From NCBI GenBank assembly GCA_023410535.1, contig JAEYPR010000003.1:124001-188000 (forward strand): a DNA stretch of 64,000 nucleotides. The letters are read 5' to 3'. Below are positions 16,398-24,721 of this stretch, piece after piece. This stretch comes from Bacillota bacterium (GTDB lineage: Bacteria > Bacillota > UBA4882 > UBA8346). Position 1 is the first letter of the stretch; each line of letters starts with the position of its first letter. The notes under the pieces were generated by a model, which was given only the letters and a program-made list of their open reading frames with translations, searched no databases and had not been told where the DNA came from. Position numbers and translations under genes: made by a program.

Positions 16398-18011
16398 ATG
16401 TTGAAAGTGATTATCGTGGACGATGAACCATTAGTCCGGGTCGGGCTGCGTTCCATGCTCCGTTGGGAAGAACACGGCTATCAAATTTGCGGGGAAGCTC
16501 CCAACGGCCAGCTTGGTTTGGATCTCATCCTGAAATATCAGCCGGATATCGTAATTACCGATATCAAAATGCCGGTTATGGATGGTTTGGAGATGATGCG
16601 TCTGGTGACCGCCGCCAAGCGGCCGGTGAAGTTTATCATCTTAAGCAGTTACGACGAGTTTCATCTGGTAAAACAGGCCATGAAACTCGGCGCCGAAGAA
16701 TATTTGATCAAACTCGACCTCGAACCGGAGTTACTTGCCGAAACCTTAGCGGCGGTCCAGCAGAAAATCCGCAGCGAACAAGGACAGTCCGCTCAAACCA
16801 GCCGGCTTCAAGCGGATTTGCGTGAAAACGTCAGTTTTTTGCGGGAAGTCTTCTTCAAGCGCATTATCAGCAAAGCCAGTCCGTCCGGGTCCGACTTGCC
16901 AAAGCAGGCCGAATATCTCGGCATCGCCCTCGATGAAATGCTCGCCTGCGCGCTGGTTCAGATCAACAGCCCGTCCGTCCTGGAGAAGTATGACTATGAC
17001 GAAGGCCGTTCTTTTGAAACCTCGCTGGTGACGATGATCACCGAGATCGTCAACGACATGTTCAAGGGTTACACGGTCAGTTGGAATCCCGGCGAGTTTA
17101 TTATCATCTTTTCCGGGGATAGCCAACTGACTCCGGAGCAATTCCGCAAGAAAGCCATTACCCTTGGCGAACGATTGATCCAGCTGATCAAGCAATATTT
17201 CAATCTGGCCGTCTCCATCGGAGTCAGCGATGCGCATCACGGTTATCACCAACTGGCCCAGGCCTACTTCGAATGTTGTCAGGCGGCCCAGCAAAGTTAT
17301 TACACCGGCGCGGCGGCCGTGCTTTGTTACGCGGAGCTGAACCGGAACAACTCCAGCCGTGCCAAATTCGACAGTGACGAGTTGAAACAGATCTTGCCCA
17401 AAGCCATTGAATTGCACGATCTGGAGACGATCAACTCCGTCTTTGAGATGTTGGCCGCCGTTTTGCAGGAACCGCTGACCCGGCAGCAAGCTTATGACCT
17501 TTGTTTTCAAATCGCGTATCTGGTTAACGGCGCGGCAAGCATTAAAGAGGCCGACCTCAAAGCGATCATCGGCTATCAGCAGAGCTTGACCGAGAGCATT
17601 CTGACCTTAAATACCGCAGCCGAACTGCGCGAGTGGTTAATCGGCTTGGAGCGGCGACTTTGCCGGTTTATTGCCCAAAGCGACGCGCAAAAGAACAACC
17701 GGTTAATCGCCAAGGCCAAACGGTATATCCAAGAGCATTGCCGCGAGGAGATCAGTCTCAATGAAGTGGCGGCGGCCATTAACATCAGCGCCGGATACTT
17801 AAGTACGATCTTTCGTCAAGAGACCGGGGTCTGTTTCACCGATTACGTGACGGAGACCAAAATCGATCAGGCAAAACGCTTGTTGCGGGAGTCCGATTAT
17901 AAAATTTACGAGATCTCGGCGCTGTTGGGTTATCAAAACGCCTATTATTTCAGCAAAGTGTTTAAAAAGATCACCGGTCTGACCCCCAGCGAGTTTTCAG
18001 CGAAACAGTGA
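16398..18011 (+). CDS. YesN-type response regulator with AraC DNA-binding domain
   Basis: A 537-residue response regulator. The N-terminal receiver has the acidic pair DDE at 8-10, the phosphoacceptor Asp55 in VITDIKMP, and the conserved Lys in EEYLIKLD. A long middle region of unknown fold follows, then a C-terminal AraC helix-turn-helix pair (EISLNEVAAAINISAGYLS; YQNAYYFSKVFKKITG). ATG 16398 is chosen because AGGTGA overlaps the kinase stop codon and lies five bases upstream; the GTG at 16389 and ATG at 16392 are within or beside that site. It is expected to activate the transporter operon starting at 18235. Confidence 0.92.
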   Translation: MLKVIIVDDEPLVRVGLRSMLRWEEHGYQICGEAPNGQLGLDLILKYQPDIVITDIKMPVMDGLEMMRLVTAAKRPVKFIILSSYDEFHLVKQAMKLGAEEYLIKLDLEPELLAETLAAVQQKIRSEQGQSAQTSRLQADLRENVSFLREVFFKRIISKASPSGSDLPKQAEYLGIALDEMLACALVQINSPSVLEKYDYDEGRSFETSLVTMITEIVNDMFKGYTVSWNPGEFIIIFSGDSQLTPEQFRKKAITLGERLIQLIKQYFNLAVSIGVSDAHHGYHQLAQAYFECCQAAQQSYYTGAAAVLCYAELNRNNSSRAKFDSDELKQILPKAIELHDLETINSVFEMLAAVLQEPLTRQQAYDLCFQIAYLVNGAASIKEADLKAIIGYQQSLTESILTLNTAAELREWLIGLERRLCRFIAQSDAQKNNRLIAKAKRYIQEHCREEISLNEVAAAINISAGYLSTIFRQETGVCFTDYVTETKIDQAKRLLRESDYKIYEISALLGYQNAYYFSKVFKKITGLTPSEFSAKQ

Positions 18012-18137
18012 AATTTCATCTGAAAATATGATAGAAGATCAAAAAAAAGTATTAGCCGCCGCGCCAAGCAATCGAAACTTCGTAAAAGAGTATAACTTTT
18101 CCGACGCAAAGCCATTTTAATCGTTTTGTAACCTAAT

Positions 18138-18207
18138 TATAATTCAAGGTAAACGTGCGTAACGCAAACAGCCTTGTCCATCCGCTAAAAACGCGTTTCG
18201 CAAACGC
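18138..18207 (+). promoter_or_regulatory. Putative promoter and palindromes before ABC transporter 2
   Basis: A TATAAT at 18138-18143 has no good -35 box (TTTTAA at 18115-18120), as expected of an activator-dependent promoter. Downstream are two short palindromes, TGCGT-A-ACGCA (18156-18166) and GCGTTT-CGC-AAACGC (18193-18207). Their position and the neighbouring regulator make them candidate control sites, but the assignment is weak. Confidence 0.35.
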
Positions 18208-18234
18208 AATATAAAACGATCAGGGGAGGAATGG

Positions 18235-19485
18235 ATGTTGAAAAAACGTTTTGGCTTATCGCTCTTGTTGTTGCTGGCAATTGTCGCTTTGAACTCCGGT
18301 GTCTGGGGGAAACAAGAGACCGTCCGCTTTGCGGTTTGGGACTATAGTATGAGCCCGGAATACAAGTTGGTAATTGATGCGTTTCAAAAAGAGAACCCCG
18401 GAATCAAAGTCGATCCGATCGATATCGCCGCTGCCGAGTATCCCGATAAAATGACCGTGATGCTGGCCGCCGGCGAAGATGTCGACGTGTTCGCTGTCAA
18501 AGATTTTGCCAGTTACTCCAATTATTTAAACCGTAATTACTTGACCCCGCTCGACTCCTACGTAAAAAAAGACAAAGTTAACCTCAAACCCTATGGCGCC
18601 GCGCTGAACTATGTAAAAAAAGACAACAAAAACCTGATGGTTTTCCCGTATCGCAGCGACATTTACATTCTTTACTACAACAAAGGCCTCTTTGACAAAG
18701 CCGGTGTGCCCTACCCCACCAACGACATGACCTGGAAGCAATTTCAGGAGACTGCCAAGAAGCTGACCAGCGGCGAAGGGAATAACAAGATCTGGGGCTC
18801 CTACTTCCACTCCTGGCGTAGTCAGATCCAGTGCCCCATCACCCTGACTGGAAAAACCACTCTAATCGACGGCAAATACCAATTCCTGAAACCCGCTTAT
18901 CAAATGGCCTTAACCATGCAAAACGTCGATAAATCCGTAATGAGCCTGGCGGAGATCAAAACCTCCAACACTCATTACCGCGCTTTCTTTGAAAGCGGCA
19001 AAGTCGGAATGTTATACATGGGCACCTGGTATATCGGTTCATTGTTAGTCGATAAGCACAACGTAAATTGGGGAATCGTCAAAGCGCCCCATTACCCGCA
19101 AAATAAAGCCGGTGCCACCATTGCCGGTTTGACCACCATGGCGCTCAACGCCAAATCAACCAAAAAGGATGCCGCCTGGAAGCTGATGAGTTACTTCGGC
19201 GGACCCAAAGGCGCCAAAATCCTGGCTTCCCGCGGTGTCTTCCCGGCGCTGAACACACCGGAAGTTCTTGACGTATACACCTCCGCCAAAGGGTTCCCCG
19301 CCGGCGGCAAAGACGCTTTGATCGCCGCCAAGACTACGGTTGAGCTTCCGCCTAGTCCTTACGCCAACGCGCTGGATAAGATGCTGACCGAAGAGCACAA
19401 CCTGATTTTGACCGGTCAGAAGCCGCTCGACCAAGCACTAAAGGATATGGAGAAACGGGCCAAAGAGATTAAAGAAGATATCTGA
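18235..19485 (+). CDS. Extracellular sugar-binding protein of ABC transporter 2
   Basis: A 416-residue family 1 solute-binding protein with a type I signal peptide (LSLLLLLAIVALNSGVWG, cleaved near residue 26) and no lipobox cysteine. Typical blocks are present: TVRFAVWDYSMSPEY, PDKMTVMLAAGEDVDVF, YILYYNKGLFDKAGV and GKVGMLYMGTWY. ATG 18235 follows GGGGAGG by five bases. It is paralogous to the protein at 12855-14132. It is followed by a long hairpin and then by its two permeases, and probably feeds the intracellular lyase and GH88 enzyme downstream. Confidence 0.93.
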   Translation: MLKKRFGLSLLLLLAIVALNSGVWGKQETVRFAVWDYSMSPEYKLVIDAFQKENPGIKVDPIDIAAAEYPDKMTVMLAAGEDVDVFAVKDFASYSNYLNRNYLTPLDSYVKKDKVNLKPYGAALNYVKKDNKNLMVFPYRSDIYILYYNKGLFDKAGVPYPTNDMTWKQFQETAKKLTSGEGNNKIWGSYFHSWRSQIQCPITLTGKTTLIDGKYQFLKPAYQMALTMQNVDKSVMSLAEIKTSNTHYRAFFESGKVGMLYMGTWYIGSLLVDKHNVNWGIVKAPHYPQNKAGATIAGLTTMALNAKSTKKDAAWKLMSYFGGPKGAKILASRGVFPALNTPEVLDVYTSAKGFPAGGKDALIAAKTTVELPPSPYANALDKMLTEEHNLILTGQKPLDQALKDMEKRAKEIKEDI

Positions 19486-19499
19486 TCGCGATACCCGTT

Positions 19500-19535
19500 C
19501 ATATGCCCTGTATGCGCCCGCATATAGGGCATATG
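19500..19535 (+). repeat. Long intercistronic hairpin after the binding-protein gene
   Basis: A 17-bp stem (19500-19516 with 19519-19535) with one G-U pair and a 2-base turn, located in the 114-base gap between binding protein and permease. It has no T run, so it more likely protects the upstream mRNA 3' end than terminates. The same position in the other transporter operon also has a hairpin. Confidence 0.75.
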
Positions 19536-19599
19536 ATTAACCACACCACTTTGGGATAAGGAGGAACTACCGGGCGTTATCCACCCCGATAGGATCACG

Positions 19600-20514
19600 A
19601 TGCACAAAACCATTCAGTCCCGCAAGACCGGGAGTCTTACCCAGGCCAACCGCATAACCGCCTATCTGTTTTTGTTTCCGAATGTTTTGGGGTTTTTCGT
19701 TTTTACGCTAATCCCGATTCTGTTCGCGTTCGGACTTTGCTTTGTCAAATGGGATTTCGCCAACCCGATGGAGTTTATCGGGGCGCGCAATTTCTTGAGA
19801 CTCTTTCGTGACGAGGGGTTTCAGATCTCTTTCTGGAACACGCTTTACTATACGGTGGCCTCTGTCCCCTTAACCATTGTCAGCGCGTTGGGCCTGGCAA
19901 TGCTCCTGTATCAGAAAGTTAAAGGAATGAAATGGTTTCGGACCGTTTATTTCTTTCCCTATATATCGTCGATGATCGCCGTCGCCGTGGTCTGGAATAT
20001 GCTCTACCACCCGACGATGGGGCCAATCAATCACTTGTTGAAAATGATCGGCATAACCCATCCCCCGGAATGGACGGCTTCGGTCATCTGGGCCATGCCG
20101 GCCGTCATCCTGATGGGGGTCTGGAAACAAGTCGGTTACTATATGGTGATTTATCTGGCGGGTCTCCAAAGCATCCCGGAACAGCTCTATGAAGCGGCCA
20201 TCATCGACGGGGTGAACCCGTGGCAGAAGTTTCGCTACATTACCCTACCGATGCTCAGTCCTTCCACCTTCTTCGTCAGTGTGTTGCTGGTGATCAACTC
20301 ATTTAAAGTGTTTGACCAGATTTTGATCATGACCGACGGCGGACCGGGCCGGGCCACCAATGTTTTGGTCTACTACATCTATTATCAGGCTTTCCAGTAT
20401 TTTAAATTCGGTTACGCCTCCGCCATTGCCATGGTGCTGTTCGTGATTGTCTTAATCATCACCTTCGTCCAGTTCAGACTGGAAGATAAATGGGTCAATT
20501 ATCATTCGACGTAA
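19600..20514 (+). CDS. Carbohydrate ABC transporter permease, MalF/UgpA type
   Basis: A 304-residue CUT1 sugar permease with six predicted membrane helices, beginning ITAYLFLFPNVLGFFVF. The EAA loop reads EQLYEAAIIDGVNPWQKFRYITLPML. The ATG at 19600 has only a weak ribosome site (AGGATCAC), which fits lower synthesis than the binding protein. The next permease begins 38 bases after its stop codon. Confidence 0.92.
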   Translation: MHKTIQSRKTGSLTQANRITAYLFLFPNVLGFFVFTLIPILFAFGLCFVKWDFANPMEFIGARNFLRLFRDEGFQISFWNTLYYTVASVPLTIVSALGLAMLLYQKVKGMKWFRTVYFFPYISSMIAVAVVWNMLYHPTMGPINHLLKMIGITHPPEWTASVIWAMPAVILMGVWKQVGYYMVIYLAGLQSIPEQLYEAAIIDGVNPWQKFRYITLPMLSPSTFFVSVLLVINSFKVFDQILIMTDGGPGRATNVLVYYIYYQAFQYFKFGYASAIAMVLFVIVLIITFVQFRLEDKWVNYHST

Positions 20515-20552
20515 GATTGCGCTTTGTGCACCATCTGATAGGAGTGATCTTT

Positions 20553-21440
20553 TTGGCGAAAGAACTCGCAATTTCCGCTGCGCCCCACCGGCCAACGCCG
20601 GGCGGTTTTGCGGCATTACCGATCGGTTTTTTTCGAAAATTATGGCTCTACGGGTTGTTGCTCTGCGGGGCCGCAATCATGGTGTTGCCGTTTCTATGGA
20701 TGATCTCGGCATCATTTAAACCCAATAACGATGTCTTCACCTTTCCGATCGAATGGCTCCCTAAAGTGGTCCGTTGGGAAAACTACGTTCAGATTTGGCA
20801 GCGGATCAATTTTCTGACCTATTACAAGAATACCGTCTGGTTGACCGCGGTAGTGATGTTCAACTCCTTGGTCACCAGCAGTCTCGCCGCTTACGCGTTC
20901 GCGAAAATCCACTTTCCCGAGCGGAAAGCGCTTTTTCTGTTGTATGTGATGACCATGGCGGTGCCGTTTCAAGTGATTATGATACCCCAGTTTGTAATCT
21001 TGAAAAGCCTCGGCTTAAACGATACGCTCTGGGCATTGGTGTTGCTCCAATCATTCTCGCCCTTTGGAGTCTTTCTGATTCGCCAAGCTTTCATGGGCAT
21101 CCCGGAAGAGCTTTCAGAGTCGGCCCGGATCGACGGTTTAAGTGAATTCGGCATCTACAGCCGGATCATGTTGCCCCTGACCAAACCGGCCCTTTCTTCC
21201 TTTGCCATCTTTCAGTTTGTTTTCGTCTGGAACGACTTCCTGGGGCCGTTAATCTACCTGACCTCCGATAAAAACAAAACGATCCAATTGGGCATCCGGA
21301 TGTTCATCACTCAAAACGGAGTTGAATACGGCCTGATCATGGCCGCGTCGGTCTGCGCCCTGATCCCGGTGATTTTGATCTATACTTTCTTCCAGAAATA
21401 CTTTATCCAAGGGATCGCCACCACCGGTTTGAAAGGTTGA
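20553..21440 (+). CDS. Carbohydrate ABC transporter permease, MalG type
   Basis: A 295-residue CUT1 permease with about six membrane helices and EAA loop (EELSESARIDGLSEFGIYSRIMLPLTKP), ending in QGIATTGLKG as MalG proteins do. The TTG at 20553 is taken as start: AGGAG lies eight bases upstream and the conserved part begins soon after. A longer frame from ATG 20490 would overlap the preceding gene and shows no ribosome site. It pairs with the MalF-type permease upstream. Confidence 0.88.
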   Translation: MAKELAISAAPHRPTPGGFAALPIGFFRKLWLYGLLLCGAAIMVLPFLWMISASFKPNNDVFTFPIEWLPKVVRWENYVQIWQRINFLTYYKNTVWLTAVVMFNSLVTSSLAAYAFAKIHFPERKALFLLYVMTMAVPFQVIMIPQFVILKSLGLNDTLWALVLLQSFSPFGVFLIRQAFMGIPEELSESARIDGLSEFGIYSRIMLPLTKPALSSFAIFQFVFVWNDFLGPLIYLTSDKNKTIQLGIRMFITQNGVEYGLIMAASVCALIPVILIYTFFQKYFIQGIATTGLKG

Positions 21441-21466
21441 TGGCCGCAATCCCAGAAGGTGGAACG

Positions 21467-23305
21467 ATGAATCTGACTGAAATTCGCCACGCCCTGACCG
21501 ACGCCGGCCCGGCAATCCACTTATTCCCTGAAGCGCGCGATCCCAAGCGTTGGGAAACTTTACGAACCCACCCCTACCACCAAAAACAGTGGCGCGAAGT
21601 TTGCGCCGAAGCCCAAAAGACCTTGACGCAACCGTTAACGGCTCTGCCCTACTCCGCTTTTAAACTATTCCGCGAAACCGGGTCCCGCCGTGAGTACGAA
21701 CAAGCCTATTTCGCCAGGCGTTCCCGGCTGAATGCGCTGGCGCTGCTGGCGTTGGCCGGGGGCGGTCCAGCCTATCTAAGCGCTTTGGAGGACACCCTGT
21801 GGGCGATCTGTGACGAGGCCACCTGGTGTCTGCCCGCCCACCTGCCGGAGTTGCGCGACGCTTCGCCCTCCGCCGCGGCGGGGTTGTTGGCAACGACCGT
21901 CGATCTCTTTGCCGCCGAGACCGGTATGGCGTTGGCGGAGATTCTGAGCCTGCTTGACGGGAAACTCGCCGCAGCGGTCCGGAACCGGATCCGTCTGCTG
22001 GTCGGGCAACGGATCCTGCAACCCTTTCAAGACCTGGGCAACTCCTTTTGGTGGGAAACCGCGCCAATGAATTGGGCGGCGGTCTGCGCCGGTTCCATCG
22101 GAATGGCCGCGATTTATCTGGAGCCCGATTCCGAGCGGCTGGCCCTAATTCTCGATCGGGTTCTGGCGGCGCTGGACCGTTTTTTAGACGGATTCGGAGC
22201 CGACGGCGCCTGCCCGGAGGGGATTGGCTACTGGGGTTACGGTTTTGGCTACTTCGTCTACTGCGCCGAATTGCTCCGCCAACGCAGCGCCGGACAGATC
22301 GACTTGCTCGAATCGGCCAAAGTCAAACAAATCGCCTTATTTCAACAACGCTGTTATCTAACGGGTAATTCGGTGGTCAGCTTCTCGGACGCCGCTCCCC
22401 ACACCAACTTTTTGCCGGGCCTGACCGGGTTGCTCCAACGCCGCTTGCCGGAAGTGATTCAGCCGGCCCCGGAATACCGCGCCGCTTGGCATGACGACGC
22501 CGCCTACCGCTGGGCCCACGCCATTCGCAATCTGGTCTGGGACGAACCGGCCAGTCGCTCTGGACTGACCACTGATTCTCAAACCTACCTGCCGGACGCT
22601 CAATGGCTGATCATCAAAGGTCGAGCTGCCGGCCGGCAGCTCGGTTTTGCCGCTAAAGGCGGGCATAATGACGAACCGCACAATCACAACGACCTCGGCA
22701 GTTTCCTGCTCCAGGTCGACGGGGAAAACCTCTTGACCGACCTGGGTTCCGGCCTTTATACCCGCCAATATTTCGGAGCGGAACGTTATCAATATCTCGT
22801 CAACGGCTCCCAAGGCCATTCGGTCCCGATCATTGAAGGCGGCTATCAACCGGCCGGACGGGAATTCGCCGCCGCTTCCCCCTTCGTCCGATGGGGTGAA
22901 ACCATCGACCGCTTCCAGTTGGAGTTGGGCGGCGCTTATCGGTCGGCCAACCTAACGTCGCTCATCCGCTCTTTCGAGCTTGTCAAAGCGCCCCCGTACC
23001 GTTTGCAGCTTACCGACAATTATCAATTCAAACAGATTCCGGACGTTGTCATCGAACGTTTTGTGACCCTGTTCCCACCGCAACGGCTGGCCGACGGCAA
23101 GATCGGCATCGCCGGAAAAACCGGCCGGCTGGATCTGGCGGGTTCCGGTTGTTCCGCCCAAGTTCAAATCGGGCAGGAACAGTTTTTAGCTCATGACGGG
23201 AGCGCGCAGACCGCTTATCTGATCGATTTTGTCTTGCGGCCGGAGCAATGTTGTTTTAAATTTATATTGAATGTGGAAATAAAAAACGTCCAGGAACATC
23301 CCTAA
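21467..23305 (+). CDS. Heparinase II/III-like polysaccharide lyase
   Basis: A 612-residue protein with an N-terminal alpha/alpha toroid and a C-terminal heparinase II/III domain (PF07940). The catalytic-region motif NDEPHNHNDLGSFLLQVDGE near residues 405-425 supplies the conserved His residues, and a Trp/Tyr-rich GIGYWGYGFGYFVY block lies in the toroid. Such enzymes cleave uronic-acid-containing oligo- or polysaccharides by beta-elimination, leaving a 4,5-unsaturated uronic acid. There is no signal peptide, so it acts inside on imported chains. ATG 21467 follows AAGGTGG; the ATG at 21437 overlaps the permease. The GH88 gene downstream would remove the unsaturated residue it creates. Confidence 0.85.
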   Translation: MNLTEIRHALTDAGPAIHLFPEARDPKRWETLRTHPYHQKQWREVCAEAQKTLTQPLTALPYSAFKLFRETGSRREYEQAYFARRSRLNALALLALAGGGPAYLSALEDTLWAICDEATWCLPAHLPELRDASPSAAAGLLATTVDLFAAETGMALAEILSLLDGKLAAAVRNRIRLLVGQRILQPFQDLGNSFWWETAPMNWAAVCAGSIGMAAIYLEPDSERLALILDRVLAALDRFLDGFGADGACPEGIGYWGYGFGYFVYCAELLRQRSAGQIDLLESAKVKQIALFQQRCYLTGNSVVSFSDAAPHTNFLPGLTGLLQRRLPEVIQPAPEYRAAWHDDAAYRWAHAIRNLVWDEPASRSGLTTDSQTYLPDAQWLIIKGRAAGRQLGFAAKGGHNDEPHNHNDLGSFLLQVDGENLLTDLGSGLYTRQYFGAERYQYLVNGSQGHSVPIIEGGYQPAGREFAAASPFVRWGETIDRFQLELGGAYRSANLTSLIRSFELVKAPPYRLQLTDNYQFKQIPDVVIERFVTLFPPQRLADGKIGIAGKTGRLDLAGSGCSAQVQIGQEQFLAHDGSAQTAYLIDFVLRPEQCCFKFILNVEIKNVQEHP

Positions 23306-23318
23306 ACCCCGGTCCGCG

Positions 23319-23364
23319 TCAAGCCCGGCCAAGCTTCGAAGCACAACCCGCCGAGCGGGCTTGA
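23319..23364 (+). repeat. Stem-loop between lyase and GH88 genes
   Basis: A 9-bp inverted repeat (TCAAGCCCG at 23319-23327 with CGGGCTTGA at 23356-23364) in the 155-base gap. It has no T run; a processing or attenuation role is possible. Confidence 0.45.
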
Positions 23365-23460
23365 GAACGTAGGTAGACTTTAGCCCGGGAGTTTCCTCAG
23401 GGGCGGCCCAATTTCGAAAGGCGTTTTCCGATTTCTAAACGAATACAGGAGGACCTTAAC

Positions 23461-24648
23461 TTGAAAAACATTCACGACGAAGGCTTACGGCAACCGGCCC
23501 GTTTTGCGGGCATTCCTTCCATTGACCGGAGTTTTTGCGAGCAACAGGTCGCTTGGGTGCTGACTAAGCTCGACGCCAATCTCCCGGTGTTCCGGGAGAC
23601 CTTTCCGGCGCCGGCCAGTCAAAACCTGGTCTATCCGGCGATCGGCAATATCGAATGGACCTCATCTTTTTGGACGGGCCTGCTGTGGCTAGCTTATGAA
23701 ATTTCCGGAGACGTGAAGTACCGGGAGGCGGCCGCAGTCCAACTGCCCAGTTATTCCCGGCGGATTGCCGAACGGATCGAAACCGCCACCCATGATTTAG
23801 GTTTCTTATACTCGCTCTCCTGCGTTGCCGCGGCCAACTTAACGGCCGACAAACAAGCGGAAGCAACGGCGGTCCAAGCGGCGGAGTTATTGACGGAACG
23901 TTATTTCGAACCGGCCGGCATCATTCAGGCTTGGGGCGATCTAAACGACCCGGAACAACGGGGCCGGCTGATCATCGACTGTTGCATGAACCTGCCGCTG
24001 CTTTACTGGGCGGCGCAGATCGCCGGCGAACGGCGTTATTACGAGATCGCCTATCACCACGCCTGCCAGGCCGCCAATTATTTGGTCCGGGAGGATGCCT
24101 CCACCTATCATACCTTTTATATGGATGTCGCCACCGGAGCGCCACGTTTCGGCAAAACCGCCCAGGGTTATTCCGACGATTCCTGTTGGGCGCGGGGCCA
24201 AGCTTGGGCGATCTACGGTTTTGGATTAAGTTACCGCTACACCCGCGATTGGCGTTTTATCACCCTGGCCCAAAAAGTCGCCCATTATTTCCTCAACCGG
24301 CTGCCGGAAGATTATATCTGCTATTGGGATCTGAGTTTCACCACCGGCCCCGAGGAGCGGGACAGCTCGGCGGCGGCCATCGCCGCCTGCGGTCTGCTGG
24401 AGCTGGCCAAACACCTGCCGCTCAGCGAACCCCATCGCACGGCCTACGAAAATGCCGCCCTGCAGTTCATCCGCTCCCTGGCCGCGAGCTACACCACTGC
24501 CGGAATCCCCCACTCCAACGGTCTGCTCCAACACGCCGTCTACAGCAAACCGGCCGGCGCCGGGGTCGACGAATGCAACATTTGGGGCGATTATTTTTAT
24601 CTTGAGGCGTTGGTGCGGTTGGTCAAGGATTGGCAGCCGTATTGGTGA
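23461..24648 (+). CDS. GH88 unsaturated glucuronyl hydrolase
   Basis: A 395-residue cytoplasmic enzyme that hydrates and removes the 4,5-unsaturated uronic acid left at the non-reducing end by polysaccharide lyases. The two catalytic-region aspartates of the family are present: D112 in HDLGF and D173 in IDCCMNLPLLYW, matching Asp88 and Asp149 of the characterised Bacillus enzyme. The (alpha/alpha)6 barrel continues with RGQAWAIYGFGLSYRY. The start is TTG 23461, seven bases after AGGAGGA; no ATG fits. It follows the heparinase-like lyase, and the pair makes functional sense. GH88 favours glycosaminoglycan-, gellan- or xanthan-derived products; GH105 (pectin type) is a less likely alternative. 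Confidence 0.9.
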   Translation: MKNIHDEGLRQPARFAGIPSIDRSFCEQQVAWVLTKLDANLPVFRETFPAPASQNLVYPAIGNIEWTSSFWTGLLWLAYEISGDVKYREAAAVQLPSYSRRIAERIETATHDLGFLYSLSCVAAANLTADKQAEATAVQAAELLTERYFEPAGIIQAWGDLNDPEQRGRLIIDCCMNLPLLYWAAQIAGERRYYEIAYHHACQAANYLVREDASTYHTFYMDVATGAPRFGKTAQGYSDDSCWARGQAWAIYGFGLSYRYTRDWRFITLAQKVAHYFLNRLPEDYICYWDLSFTTGPEERDSSAAAIAACGLLELAKHLPLSEPHRTAYENAALQFIRSLAASYTTAGIPHSNGLLQHAVYSKPAGAGVDECNIWGDYFYLEALVRLVKDWQPYW

Positions 24649-24682
24649 GAAGGAATACGCCCGGGAGTTCACTCCTGGGTGA

Positions 24683-24696
24683 TTGAAGCGCTTTCA
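24683..24696. promoter_or_regulatory. cre-like palindrome upstream of the DUF2264 gene
   Basis: TTGAAGCGCTTTCA is a near-palindrome with the GCGC centre of LacI/CcpA operators and resembles the sites at 14225-14252. It lies between GH88 and the DUF2264 start. Confidence 0.45.
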
Positions 24697-24721
24697 TCAT
24701 CCACTGGAGGTACGCGAGACC

